DNA of 64,000 bases from Fistulifera solaris. Lineage: Eukaryota > Bacillariophyta > Bacillariophyceae > Naviculales > Stauroneidaceae. Location: the NCBI GenBank assembly GCA_030295235.1, contig AP026162.1, positions 2,662,885 to 2,726,884 on the forward strand. Reading direction: 5' to 3'. The notes beneath the pieces are model-generated. The model was not told the origin of the DNA. It saw only the letters and a program-made list of their open reading frames with translations, and made no database searches. Positions 42,163 through 57,100 of the stretch are shown here, piece after piece. Position 1 is the first letter of the stretch. Each line of letters begins with the position of its first letter. The position numbers were made by a program, and so were the translations under genes.

Positions 42163-45100
42163 TTAGGCGGCTGGAGCAATCGTAGACGATGATTCCGCGT
42201 CGGTACAATGGGGTCCGGTCGAGACGCCACCAACTCGATCGGCTCGCAACTGACCACTTTCCGTGAACAAGATTTCTTGAATATCTTGGATCAAGCGATG
42301 CTCGAGGAATAATCCTTCCATGCTGGTTTGGATGGGCGCCGCGACTTGTGCATCGATGGCAATGCCATCTACGGAAAAGTCCGGACCAAACTGGCCGTTG
42401 GCAGCCGTTCCGACTTGAATGTTGAAAAAGTCACCGGCAAAGTCTTGTGCCGCCGAGGACGAAAATGCGTTGGCATTTACAGCCACTCGAGTTGTCTGGG
42501 CACTATCAATCTCGTTGTACATTTCTCCCGTCAAAAATTCACCCAACATCACGTTACTGTTGTCCAGACCGATAAACGAATCACCATGAATTTTGGGCTT
42601 GGAGGCATCGGGTAACTGCGAATACCTTTCATCGTAGAATTGAATGCCAAATTGGAGGGAAGCCACGGGATCGTCAGAGGCAAGTTTTGAGCGCACATTC
42701 TTAATAGACTGCGTGTATCGAGAAAGGGATCCCGTATTCGGGTTTTGGAACGTGACGACCGAACCGAAGAAAGCGAAATCACCCGCCGCCAAATTCACTG
42801 CCAGGTTTTGTTTTATTGTGTCGGATCCAACGGTCAATACAAACGGAAGGTCATCAAAGGGAGCTTGTCCACTGTACGCGGCCGATCGAGATAAACGGCT
42901 CACGTGCGAGATCAAAGCACTTCTCAATCGATCCGGAACGTTTCGCAGCTTTCGCGTCGCAAATCTCTTTTGGGAACGCGAGAGGTAACCGAGTCGATAC
43001 GCACTCGGAGATTTGTCAACGTGGAAATAGAGCAGACTCGAATCACCAATTAGTATGTCGCCGTTTCCATTTGATGTGAGTACATCATTCGCAAGGGAAA
43101 GAGCGTGTGTTGACGTCTGCCCAATTTGATTAGAATATTTAGCAGCCATTTTTGTCATCAAGTCCGTATGAAATTCATACAGGCAGATGTTGACGTCCCA
43201 TAGAATGCGCTCAACATCGGCTAGTCGCTGCATCATTGAATTGAGCTTATCTACGTCTAAAAGAAGACGCCTGCCGCTCACAAACGACCCTGAGCCGATA
43301 GTTCGTACAACTATAGTCATCGTGTCACCCGTGACGAGCGCAAACCCACCCGACGACGTTTCGATCTCATCGTCGCCTACGCTTATGTTGTAAGCGCCGA
43401 TCACACTACCCGAAAAGGATTCCTGGTCAACCTCCATGGTGCTCAAACGAACTCCTAGAGCGTTGACTAGATTATCAATGCGACGCTGAATAGCAACAAT
43501 TTCTGGGACGTCCGACACGTCAATTCCTGAATAGGCCCTGATGTCATCGCCGATGATTAGATTGTCACCCAAACCGGATGTGATAATGTCGTTTCCGTGC
43601 ATTCTTTGATTTTCTCGCAAGAACCCTGGTGTGATTCGGAACATCGGGTGTACACAGTAGTTGCCGCTGGTTGTACTGATGCCGGCAACTCCGAGAACAT
43701 CACGGAGAAGATTGTGTCCGCTTAACACATGATCCGCGTTCAAAACCATGTCCACAATGGATCCGAGGAAGTCGATTTGGCCGTATTGGTCAGGATACAA
43801 TTCATACTCCGCAGCAAACAAAACGCCATATTCCTTATCAGAAACGCCCTCGATCAGGTAGTTGCTCGTGGATTGATCACGCAAAGCGCGGTATACTTGA
43901 TGGATTTGAGGCAGGTCCATGTGCACGGGGACCACATTCCATCCAGCGTCTCCAATAATCAAGTCATTTCCTGATCCTCCATTGATTTGATCTCCGCCTC
44001 GCTGCCCAATGAGAACGTCATTGCCGTCTCCGCCGTCGAGTACATCATCATAGCTATCGACAAGCTCAAACTGAATCAGATCAGTCAACCAATCATCACC
44101 GCCAGCTGCATACTTTCCGCCGCTGTTCGTGTAAGCCGGTGCCACAAAAAGAAGCGACGCGGACATGACGCTTTCGAATGACAACGGGGACGTTTCCACT
44201 TTAAGTTTCTGTGAGATACGATCTACGCCTGAAATATAACCAAGCTCCTCCAAAATGACATCCTTGTGCCAAGTTCCGTCCGTGTTGAGACGGGCGGAGC
44301 CGTCCTTTCGTAGCGACGCACAATGTATCCAACATCCCCTAGCACTATATCAGATCCATCCTCGCCCGATAATGTATCTGCACCAAGTTCACCGTAGATT
44401 TCTGCGAGAAGTCAAGCAATGAGGGTGAGACTTGGGGCTTACATCAATCTGAAACTGCTTCAACTAATTCATAAGTCACGTACCATCTTCTCCAGTACCA
44501 CCATTAATGACTGGAAAAAGGAAGAAAAAGGCGTTTGTTAGTGAACTGAAACTTGTGAGCGTCTATCAGCAATCGTCTACCTACCATCGTCACCTCTTTG
44601 GCCGTGAAGAACGTCATTTCCATCGCCACCGTCGATCAAATCATTGCCCTGCAAGTAAAAAAGAGAGCGAGGTGAGCATCTGGTAGTGCAGCGTGGAATT
44701 TTCACGATTTTGTACGTACCCCGATCTCGTCAACGTCGTCGTAGCGTCGGGTCTCACGTATTACCTCGGTGTCAAATGGCTCGGTGTACTTCTGCCACAC
44801 CATTCCGTTCAGCCAAGGGAATGTAGAAGTCGAACTTACTAGCTGCCGAACAATTTGTCCGTTGTCTCCAAGGATCGAATCCTCTTCAAGACCACCGCTC
44901 AACTCGTCTCCCGTGTCAGCACCAAAATCTATGTTGTGGCCGCCATAAATGTCGTCGTTGCCTGCTTCGCCGTAAACTTTATCGGATCCCTAGCGAACAG
45001 AATTGGTTGCAAACGATAGAGAACGGAGCGTCAGATTGGGAAAGGAAGCATTTAGGAAGTAGAATACTCTTCAGACGTACCTCTTGCCCAAGAATAAAAT

Positions 45101-48100
45101 CATCGCCGTCGCCTCCGTAGATCTCATCATTGCCTGCATACTCGGGAAACTCAATGAAGCTCTGGTAGTTTTGGTGGTCCAAGAACTCCGTTTCCGTGTC
45201 GAAAACTCCGAAATCGCCCAGAATCACATCCTGACCGGCGTTTCCTTCAATATAGTCACCCAATGCGCCACCGAAAGCCTAACGAATGAATTAGATAAAA
45301 TTCTAGCTTTCGAATACGGAATGCATTCCACTTGTACTTACAATGTCGTCACCGGCTCCTAAATAGATCTCGTCCAAACCGCCGGCACAAGCTGCTTCCA
45401 CCGTTTCGGCAATTTGAAGTTTGTGTGAGGAATCCGCATAAAGACTGATGCTCGCGTGATCTCCAAACGCAAGATCCATTGCACTGCTGCCTTGAATTGT
45501 ATCGTTGAAACTTCCGCCAACAATGTAATTAACTGTTCCCTCGCCTCCCGACAGCTCGTCATTTCCACCGTGATCGCAGCCCAATGTGGACAGGGACGTC
45601 GGGTAGCCAGTATCCATGTCGAAAAGCAGTTGAGCAGAATCACCGAACTGACGAACGAAACTGTTAGTGAACGAAAAATGAGGCGCCGTAAAAGCGCGCT
45701 TCAAAACTTACTAGTATGTCGTTCCCAAGGTTTCCGGTGACGATGTCATCGGAAAATCCTCCAATAGCGCAATCGTCACCCTCTCCTAGAACTATGACAT
45801 CATTGTCTCCCTCGTCAAATGCCAGAGAGAACGCATCCGTCACGAATCGAAGTACGCCATCAGTAAAGTCACCATAGCCGCCTCCACCAGCTTGGGCCGC
45901 AATGTTGCTTGACTTGAAAATATTAGTAGATGGCGATCGCCATAGTACTCGACCAAAGTCTCCGAGAATTATGTCATTATTCGTGCCGCCGGTCAGAGTA
46001 TCCTTGCCACCATCACCAAACAGGATAACCGGAACAGAAGACTCCGAGGCGTCTAAAATGTCATCGCCTCCCTGGCCATTTGCAACAAACACCGTATTTG
46101 CCTCGTCGATCGAGATCGTGAGCTTGTCGTCGCCGTCTCCGCAATGGATAGATGTAGTTGTCTGCAGAGTCGGGGATGTTGGATCCGTTGCGATCGACAC
46201 CACGTTGACTTCATCGTTCTCAGGACTGAGCCACAAGTTGACGCCGCTAATCCAGTTTCCGCCGTTTGCATTGAAAAGATGTCGCCGACGTCTTCGTGAA
46301 TTGCCGTAAACGAATTGCTGGCGAAAATTGCGGGTCCTTTTCCGACATTGCTGCTTTCGTCTGAGATCAAAAGTCGATGACGTCCTTTGGCGACATTAAT
46401 GGTCAGGTCGCGTTCAATGTAGTCGAGCCATCCGTGTAAAAAGTCCACAGTGGAAGAAGTCGTCACGTCTTCATTCGCATCCGACGAGATAAAGACATCA
46501 TCATCGCCATCCTGTGTTGTAATCGTGGTTGTTGCACTCGTACCTCTCACATTCAAGACGACTTTCGAATCCGAGCTTGCTGGGTTTCCCATTGTAATGT
46601 CCAGCAATTCAACATCCGCATACGCCACGTCCGAACTTTGGAAAGAATATCGTTCGTCTCGTTGAGAAAAATTTCGGGCGTGAAGCCGGTAAGGCTGGAA
46701 GTCTCTAAGGTTAGAGTTACTCCGTCATTCAATCGCTCGCCCAAAAGAAAACAGCAAAAGCTTCATCTCCCACCGCGTAAACCTTGACCGCTTCCGCGCA
46801 TCGCGACGTCTCATTTTTCCGCACTTGTCGCCGTCAGGAAAGATCAGATGTTGAAGCGCTTCCTCGATGATCGCACTGCTAGTCGGATAGGGAATATCGA
46901 CATCCGACGTCATTGATGCTGTCGAATCATTTACTGCGATACTGAAGGAACCACCCGTGGAGCCTCTAAGGTTGAATAGAAAAACGTCTCGTGGAATACG
47001 AGATGCTGCGTCGTCTGTGTTTACCATACTTTCGGTTTCGATTGTGTTTCGAGTAACATTCAAAACGTCGTCACTGATACTGTCACCTGAATTGTCTACA
47101 ATCAACCGATCAGTTCCGCCGTCGTCGTTTCCGCCGTCGAACGCAAGAAGACCATTGATGGCGCTAACCGTTAATGCCTGGGACGCGACGGTGACTGTAT
47201 CCGATCCACCACCACCATGGATGACGAAGTGTCCTGAAATATTCTGTATTTCAACGGAATCATCGCCATCACCCAAATCAACAAAGTGGACAGCAACGGA
47301 TGAGCTTTCGACGGTGAATCTGTCAACACCGCTACCGAATGAAAACTCAACGACCTCCATTCCGTTATAAGTGATGCCGTCATTCTGCTTTTGTCCGCCA
47401 ATCACCAGCTCTTTCGCCATGTTGTATCCGACAAATTGGGCACTGCTTAATACACCGCTTGAAGGACTGGATCCTTGCACATCAATGTTGAAAATTTTCA
47501 GCGTGTCCACTTGCAGTTCTGGGTAGACCAGCTCTGACGGGGCAGCTTCCAAGAACGCAAACACACTGGTGTCGTTTTCTCCGGGAAGAAGTACCGCCTC
47601 GCGGATGCTAGGAACTTCGGCAGAGGTATCGCCCTCGATGAAAATAGGCCCTTGGATGTAGGCTAGGAAGGATGGCTGATCTGGAAAGTGAAGCAAATCA
47701 ACGCCTTCCTCCTCCTCATCGTTCTTTGCTATGACGCGCACCATTTGCTCGATATTCCATGTCTCGTTGGTGAAGACCAGTTGAAGAGTTTCATCCTCAC
47801 TACCTTCAGCGCCCAAAAGCACTTGTATTCTGGCGTCTGTGTTCTTCGGCAACTTGTAATCGCTCGCCTTCGCAATCGATTCAACTGTCACAATCACATC
47901 CTCAGAAGGCTTGCTAGCGAGTCGGATTGTGTATGAATCTAAGTAAAAGGAATCGTCGGGCAATTGATCGATAACATCCTGGTCAAGCTCGGCCGTGCTC
48001 GTTACACCCAAACTCTCCTTTATCACAACATTTGGCACCAAATCATCGTAGATACGAACCAACACACTGTCAGCGTACAATATACTGTCATCGGAGAGGC

Positions 48101-51100
48101 GAATGTCTTCTTGATTTGAGTCGACGACTTTGTGCGTTAGCGTCACAAAGTGAATTCCTTCCTCGTCGGAATCCACAACGGGGGTAACTTGAACGGTCAC
48201 TTTACAGCTTGGCGCGCTTCCCCATGCTGCAGAATCGATGACCGCAGGGTTGACGGTCACCCTGCCGGTCTCTGTCGGAACAATTTCAACTATCGTGTCG
48301 TCCATCATCGCACTTGTGCAGGGGCGCAGGTACACATCGTACGAACTCGACCATCCATTCACTCCTTCTCCGACGTAAGTGTAGCCGTCTGGTTCGACCA
48401 CAGTGACAGACTTGGCAAGTGCGCTATCTTTTTCCGGCAGAAGCTTGACGGACACGGGACGAATCGTTTGCGCCGTCGTCTCAAATCTTTCATCCGGCGA
48501 CTCTAAGGGAACAAGATCAAGCTTGATCAGTAAATTGTAGTCGGTTATTTCGAGACGAGTTGCAGCCGGGTTAAAAGTTGCGATAACCTCTTGCGGCTCT
48601 GCCGTCTCATTAAAGACGAGCTCAATCGCAGTTAGATCGTCTCCGTTCAAAAGCAACCATGCATTTCCGTTTACATCCGTCTGTGCTGCAACTTGGACTG
48701 TGACCCAGGGATCAGGAATGACTGTAGGATACACCCAGAAGGAGAAAGTACCAAGACCATCTTCGTCCATGACATGAATTGCTTCGGTCTCGATAACGTT
48801 GAAATATGCTCCCGACTCGCCGTCGTTGTCCAGAACGTCGACAGCAACTCCCTCCACAGCCAATCCGTCGTAACCAAGATCGTCGCTAGCAACTGTGTGT
48901 CGGAGAACACCCCTATGACCCCGTAGATTTTTCGATACAACGGGATCGACGTTTTGCGGCGTTATGACAAAGGTATCGGAGCCCTCCGCGCCGTAGAGAT
49001 ATCTGAAAGGAGGACGTCGAACAAGCGAAGCATATGAGCGAAAATGTCTTTGTCAATCAATCAGTAAATACATCTTCGAACTTACAGAGCGAGATTAGGA
49101 CTCGTCGAAAGAACAGTGAGCGTGTCATCTCCGGCGCCTCCAGTAAGAGCGATTGCTTCGATATTTGTGAACGAAATGCTCAAGCCGCCGCCAAACACCG
49201 AGCCAGCTGTGACAACGTAGCGATCGTCTGCTTCTGTTCCAACAACAATAAGCTTATCGTTACCCGTTCCACCGTCGACGTCGACCAAACTATTTACAAC
49301 GTAATCAGGAAGGCCTTGAGAATTTGAAGATTCCTGAGATCCGGTCGAATTGTCGCTCGTACCGGAAAAATCGAAAGCGTCTGATCCATCCGCTCCCTTC
49401 AAAGTGACATTTCCCAAGGTCGTATTCTCTAGAGGATTACCCAAGACATCCAAATCTAATGCCAAAAACGACCTAACAACGAAAAGATCGTCATCGGAGT
49501 CGCCATTCAAATCCAGCAACTGGCGGTTACGTAAGACATCGAAAAAGTCGTTTCCGAACCCGCCATTAATCGTCAGCGAAAAGGAATTTCCATCCGACAA
49601 ATAGCCTTTGGTCGTTAGCGTTGTCGTAATCGGATCGTTGATGTTCACGTTTGCATTCTCGTCTCGCTCGGAATTGTAAAGCTGTCCAATGTAAAAGGCT
49701 GGTTTTAAAACGATTAGATAAATTCGCCTAAGCTGCAATAAAATAATGAGCCCGGGCTACTTACAATCTGCGTCATCGCCACCAAAGACATTCATGGGTC
49801 CCATTGTATCATCAAAGTACATCTCGTTCTCTCCATTATTCAGATTAATTTGGATGGTATTGAGACTAACGCTATCGATATCCACACTGATGCGTTCAAC
49901 GTCCGAATTCACGTCCGACCCATCATGAATATTGGCAATAAAGTTGCGTCGACTCAACAAATAACAAGCAAAGTTGGAGCACTCGACAGTCAAAGTGTTG
50001 ATGCCTTCGCCAATGTCGTCAAACAGGTCAACGTTAGTCCACCCCGTTGACGTCAGCAAAACTGTGATCTCGTCGTCGTTCAAACCCCCACTCCATCGTA
50101 CGGCTGAGGTGTCCAGCGTGTTGACGCTCAGAACTTCGTTTCCGTCCGTGCCATCAATCGTGAGAGAATCGTCACCGTCATCTCCATAGATAGTGATGGT
50201 GGAATTGTCTCCTGCACCGTAAATGTAAAACACATCGTTTCCCCTCGGCCTTCAACAAATACATCGCCTTGCGTGTCATTCACTGTAAGGCGATCGTTCG
50301 CGTCCTGGAAGTATATGAACGTCTCGGAATACTGTGGCGTCGATTCGACAAACAACTCGTTCGCGCCTTTACTCATATAGAGATTCACATATTCAATCGA
50401 GAAAAAGTCCACATCGGTACCGTTGCCATTTGTACCAAACAATAACCCCAAGACGGAGGCACTGGAAAGCTGACCTCCGCTTCTTCCCATCGTTTCACCT
50501 TTATCGTTAACCGTCAGCGTATCGGTTCCACCATTGCCGTCGACAAGAATTCGAACAGAAATATCAGCGAGCCCAACCGCATCTGTACCAACCGAAATCT
50601 CATCGTCATCGTCTCCCGTCTGAATTGATATGTAACCCTTTTCGTTGATGGTAGTACTCTCCACAATAACTGTATCTTTGCAGTTGGACATTAAAATTTC
50701 CACGTAAATGAACGGAGAGCCAAATCGGAACTGCTTGTTTACGGAGCCATTCGTCGTCGCCCTGGTAATATCCGCCACCAAATCGTTTCCTGACATGAAC
50801 AGCTTGACGCTATTGCCGTCTTCGCAGTCTACATCGTCTTCAAACCCAAAATTAATGGTCAACTTGGCGTCTGTCGCTTCTCCACCGGACGCTATGATTT
50901 CGCAGCCACTCTGGAAAGCAGTCGCATTGATTACGACATTGGTATGACCTTCTAGCTCCCACAGCGTGTTGCAATCATCAATGGTGGTCTTTAAAAAGGC
51001 TTGCTCAGGGGTGGGCATCTTGATTGTCGCCGTAGCAATGGACAAGAACTGCATGTAAAAGCTTCCGATAAGAACCTCGTTTTCGGAAATGAAGATCTCA

Positions 51101-54100
51101 TCGTTGGACAGAATGGTGGTCGCCGTACTGTAATCGAAAATCGCGACATTGTAAGCAGTGCCTGGTGTTAAGACAGGCGATTGTAAATTTCGGTAGAGCA
51201 CATCCGTCGCCGAAGCGATACTGGCGGTGGAACCAGAGTCGGAAATTCTCTTGATTCCGGTGAAATCCTGGACACCGAGGCCTTCAATGCACTCAATGCG
51301 CTCATTTCCGGTTGTACCCTCGAGTCCTGTACACTCGAGATCGTCGGCAGCTGAAGCGGAAAGTAAAAGTGCACCATCATCGGTCGCTTGAATGGGCATA
51401 CCCGAGATCGCCGGTCGGAAAATGAGTGGCGGAATCAAATCAAATTTATAGCTGACCTCATACTTGAACAAAGTGATCTCCACAAAGCCCAAGAAGAGAC
51501 CGATCTTGATGTAAATTGTGATGGTAATGAAGATTTGGATTCCGAACTCGAACCACTCGAGCGGATTGGACCCGGATGTGAGCAATTCAAAGGGACGCAC
51601 CAGACCACCGCTTTCCTCGGGGTAAGGGTCGTAGAGATCAACGCTTACAATGAAGGTTATTGCTCCGCTCACGCCCACCTGTACGATTTAGCAGTAATTG
51701 TCAGTGGTTGACGCAGTCAAAAACAACCAACCAGTACACTCGCTCAAAACAATTCATACCTTCACAATCACAGCAGATACATCCACGGCAACAGTCACGG
51801 AGGCAGTCAAAGTTATCATCGCTTCATCGACGCCGTCAAACGTGTCTTTCAATGCAAAGCTGTTCAAGGCTTTGAGAGGCTCCTCCTGCTCCACGGCTTC
51901 ACGAATGCCCTTGCTGTCCAAAAACGAAACCGACGCGTAATACAGCCGTAAACTCGAACGTGATGGTCAACTCGACCGTAGGAGGCGTGTAAAGAACGAA
52001 GAATAGCTCGAACGTGAACGCAAATGTTACCGGATCGGGTGAAAAATCAACGATTTGCTGAAAAAGGGGAGTAAAAAGTCGCGAATCATGAGTCACGTAT
52101 ACATTCAAAACCGTTGTGACAGACAAACAGCGCATGTCCCCACTTCGTTCTCGTCCGTACTACTTACAATGTCACCGCCCGAAAGCAAACCGACCACGCT
52201 CGTCAAATCGCTCATAAAGGGAAACGTCAGTCCATTCACGCTTCGTCCCTTGCAAAATAAGTAGTTCTTCTGACACGTTACTTTTGTTGTTCCGGTGCAG
52301 CCGGTACAGCTTCCTACGCAATCGGGGATAACGAAACTAGTGGGCGTGCACGTGCTCGATTGCAGACCTCGTTCCAGTTCAACGAGATGAGACGGAGTCA
52401 CTGGCAAAGAAGCGGCATCTTCGAATTCAAACACTTGACTCATTCCATCCGAAACCCTCAATGATAGCTTTCGACGCTCATCGGCAAACACACCGCCCGT
52501 GCAATTGAAACCGTCCAGCACATCACATTCATCGGCAAGAAGCAAGCCACCATCTTCCAAAAAGCCACCGATCAACTCATTAATTTGTTTGTACGTTTGA
52601 ATGATTCGACGAACGGTAGGAGCTCCAGATTTGGGACCAATCATCGCCTCTGCAATGTCCAACACGGTGATCTTCTTGTTCATAATGTCGGAAATTCCGG
52701 GCAAGCGTTCCTCTAAAATCAGCAGTGGCCGAATCATTTTGTCCAAGAAACCGGTCCCATCATTGTTGGTCAATTCGCTCAATACCGGTTCGACAAGATC
52801 TCGGATTTTGGTCATGTCCAACGTCAGTTGACTCACACGGGCACAAAACGTAGAATTCGCTTCAATGGGACACTCTTCAAATTCAAAATCATCCGCCAAA
52901 GAGCAAATTCATCGGAAAATGACAAGGATCGCGAGAGAAGAGCCGTCTCATGCCCCAAGAGCACAGGGTGCACGCCTAGATTTCTTCGAGCCACATCAAA
53001 CTTTAACCTCCGGGCGGAAGAATCATCTCGAGAAATCACCTTTCGGGCTTGTGCGTAAATCTCTGCAGTGAGCTGCGGAATGTAAGCTACAACCTCTTGC
53101 GCCAGAGAGCTGCCTCCCAACAGATCAACACTGACTTCAAATCGAACTTCGGGAATTTCCACTGTCGCACCCGCTGTGGCACCAGGGACGAATAAATCAC
53201 TGATCTTCGTAATCTTGCGGAAGGAATCACGAGTGAGGCGACCGTATTGCGGATCTGTGGCGTTTTCTCCCGATTTCAAACGCAGCGCATTGCCTTTGTC
53301 CATATCGACGGATAATCCTACGGCAACTACTAAATCGCCGTTACTGAGCGATCCTTTCAAAAACAGTAAGGTCGCATCCAACGTGAACCCAAGAACCGCT
53401 AAACCGGCTTCGATTGTAATCTCTGGCCCGTCGTCCGGAAAGGTGAACAGGAAGAAGCCCGGGCCCTCCATGTATCCAAATGCAAGGTCAAAACCCCATC
53501 CGATCTTCAACGACGAGTCTCCACCATCGAAAGTAATCTCCAGCGGGAAATCACCAGCGTCAAGATCGAAATCGAGGGAAGATCTATGCTGAATGACTGA
53601 CCAAAAGGAATACTCCACATGACCGACGTAGGATCACTTGAGTCGTCCACGCAATCGACTATTTCTTGCCGCGATGTGTCGTTGCTGTAAACATAACAAA
53701 GGAATTCTGTCGACTTGTTTTCGAGACGGAGACTTGGCTCGACTGCATCGAGCGCTTTATCCATCAGTCTTGCCAGAATATCACCGACCGTATCCGTCTT
53801 TCCTTCAAACGAATTCAGACCCTCTTGCAGGAAAGGAATCACTTTGTTTCGCCCCTTGGCTAGAATGTTGTTCGATGTACCAGCTCCGAGAGCATCGCCC
53901 AAGCCGTTCCGAATAAAAGGGACGGGGAATCGCGTAATGATACCATTCTCACCGACTGAAGCCTCCTCTGCAGTCTCAAAAACGTCATCTAGAGCGTCTA
54001 TTATGCCTTGGGGCTCCGCCAATAGAATGTCCAACAAGCTGGGAACCTCGAACGATGGCAAAGTCGGCGTGAATTCAACACTGAGAACAGAAGTATCCCC

Positions 54101-57100
54101 CAAAAAGAAAGCTTGCAGGTCACTAATCGCAGCGTCGACATCGACTGACAGTCTCAGCAAACTCAAACCGGCCGTCACATTGGCCACAGCTTGTCCTGAA
54201 AAGATAGCTTCCACCTCCGAGACAAGGCCACTAATGCCAGACACTGTCGTAAAGCCGTCTCTGTCGGAAGATTCGGGGCCTGGGTTGGCAAGATAGTAGT
54301 TCAACGACTCGTTGAGACCGACCGAAAGTTCCATTGGGCCACCGTCCCCGTCGCCAAAGCTAAACTGTGCATCCACACTCCCTTGAAATGCACCAATCGA
54401 ACACTCATAATCAAGAGCACCCGCAGCCGCCAATTGAAGTTTGAATCCGGTGGTTCCTATCACGAAAGGATTGACTTTCTTGGTCGCACTCACATACTCC
54501 AAGCCGACGCCCATTGTGAAAACAAGCCCTGCTTCAATTCCGAATTGTCCCTCGCCGGATCCCGGAAGCAATGAATTGGCAAAAAAGTCGAGGCCAGCAT
54601 TGCCTGCAATGTCCTCCTCCGAGAAATACTCGGACATGTCCAACACAAACGTTTCCGTCCGAGTAAAAGCCCATTCAAGAGTCAGTTCGACAGTGAGCTC
54701 GGAACGGATTTCGTCCGACGTTGTGGTGATGTTGACTGAAGGAGTTCCACCAACACTATCTTGCAGTAACGTTTCGAGTTTCACTTCCAAAGCCGAAAAT
54801 GTAGTTGTTGTTTTATTGTCGGATGTGGTCGTTTCGTCGATGAGCTCTTGAACAGCATCGACCAAAACTTGAAGAAACGACGCGGTGCTGCAAACACTGA
54901 TACCAAGGACTTTCAATCAAGTTGCAAGTAAACAAGAGTTAGTTTACGCATTATGAGCGTTCCGTGTTCTGTCGACAATCAACCACGTACCTGGAAGCTG
55001 ATAAGTGAACGCCTCTTGACCGAGGAGGCCGCCCGAACAGGAATCGACTCCATCATCTTCGCCGCTTCCCACCAAAAACTCGAGAACATCCGCCAAGATG
55101 GCGACGACTTGCTTGAACGTCAATTTCCGAACATCTCCAATGCCTTCAATATTCACGTCAAATTCGATGTCTGGATACGCAATGTCTTTGGAGAGAAAGT
55201 CGATCACAAATGGTTCCGCAAAACCTCCTTCGGCCGTCGCCGTCGCCAACAAATTGAAGGGTGAACTCGGCTCGACGCTCGCTTCAAAAGTCGCATCAAA
55301 GGTAGCCGATGCGTTGAAAAAGCCAGGAATGTAGCCTCCGCTCGAGTTTGTCGTATCAAAGATATTAATGAGTCCAACGAGCCAGTCGCTGAACGGAAGA
55401 AGGTCGCCGGTTCCGAGCGAGAGTTCCAAGTAGCCCGAAATCTCGCCCGCTAATTCCGCAGTCACCTCAATGACACCACCGACATTGGTAGAAAGTGTGA
55501 CATCGAGACTGACGGTAACGTTCGCTGTAATGGATGAATCTCCGATGGCAATCTGCCACTTGCGCTTCGAAAGGCTGAAATCTTCCAAGCCGTAATCATT
55601 GGCAATCGGAGAAACCAATTCATCTTCATTGCACTCCAGCACACTCGCTTGCAATAATTGAGTGTTATCTTCCGTACTATTGCAATTCTGAAAGATGCAG
55701 CGAAAGAAATGATAAGAATGATTGTAAGAGAGCTGTGAGGTGACGGCAAAAATTGCGTCGCCGCAAAAACGCGAAATAAACGCACCTTGAGCAACAACAA
55801 CTTGACATCACTAATGATGGGGTTAAATCGAATCACGAGAAGTGAGTCACCTTGTTCCGTGACCGTTGCGACGTCGCCGAACGCTTCTTCGAGTTCCTGT
55901 GTAACAGTTTGACTGGAACTACTCGCCACCGTCGCATTCAACCAAAATTCTTCGGATGCTCCGTCAACGCTTTCGACATAATAAAGAACAATGTCGAGCG
56001 AGTCGGCTTCACAAACGAAACCCTCGCCGCCGCAAGGCTCTGCGAGCACCGTCAAACTTTCGTCGTCATTTGCTTCCATCAGCACGCCAAAAACGGCCTG
56101 AAATGCAGCGCTGACGGTCAAATCCAGCGAAGACCCTTCGCTCACGGTAATATCAATCAAGTCACCGATGCCTTCCGATGCGTTTAAGCCAACGGAAAAC
56201 GAAGCATCCTTAGAGAAACCAATCACCAATTCGTACGTGGCCGGATTGGGCACAACGGCTTCGGTGTAACTAAACTCGACGGATGCGTCCACAATGTCAA
56301 TGCTACTCGAAATGGCTTCCGAAATAAAGTCTGTGAAATTTTGCCAGCTTCGGAAGCGCGGAATCAATGACGGAAAAGCGGGAGTATTGACCGGGAAATT
56401 GTAGACGGTTCCCTCGCCTTGAGAAGTGGCCAGGGGGTTCCATGAAGCCGATCAAATGAACATCCGTGTCGGCATTCGAAACAATAAAGACAAGATCATC
56501 TGTATCAACACCGACGGCGAGAAGACAATTGTTGTCGCATCCTGAGTAATCTCCCGATTCGTCGTCGAAATCGCAGTCGTCGACATCACAAGCTATAAGC
56601 CCAGCACAACCAGCCGCCTGCAACCTAGCCAAGAGTCCAGCCTTGAACGTCGCGGAGTCGGTGTAGTCGTCATCAAAATCAATGCTGCAAACGACACCTT
56701 CTTCCTCCACTAGCTCGTAAAGTGCGGCTTGATTGTCAGGATTCACATTCAATTCCACGCCCGTCGCCTCGTCGCCGATGAGGACGTAAATCTCGTACGT
56801 TTTTCCTTCCGTAGAACCAGTGGTAGTCGAGCCGAAGGGGTCGGATTGTTTCAAGAAAAGAGACTTGGTCGGACGATCTTCGTAGGGCTCGACTTTCTGA
56901 AACAATCGGAGCAAGCTGGTGGTGACCAAAGACCCAGTCGACAAGATTTCCGCCACGCTGGTATCGGTCAAGGGAATGTTGGTATTGAATGCTTCGTTTT
57001 CCTGAGCGCGTACGATTGCACTGTCGATCAAACGAAGCATAGCCACGGAATTTTCGGGACTGAAGTTGATAAAATCCTCGGCTTTAAAGCTCTCAAATGT

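Noticed and set aside
52833-52899. RTX region as a string of separate genes because each ORF overlaps the next
   Set aside because: The overlaps are either GT-AG junctions with matching phase or homopolymer shifts where the protein continues in the next frame; no internal ORF starts with a credible ATG and signal peptide.
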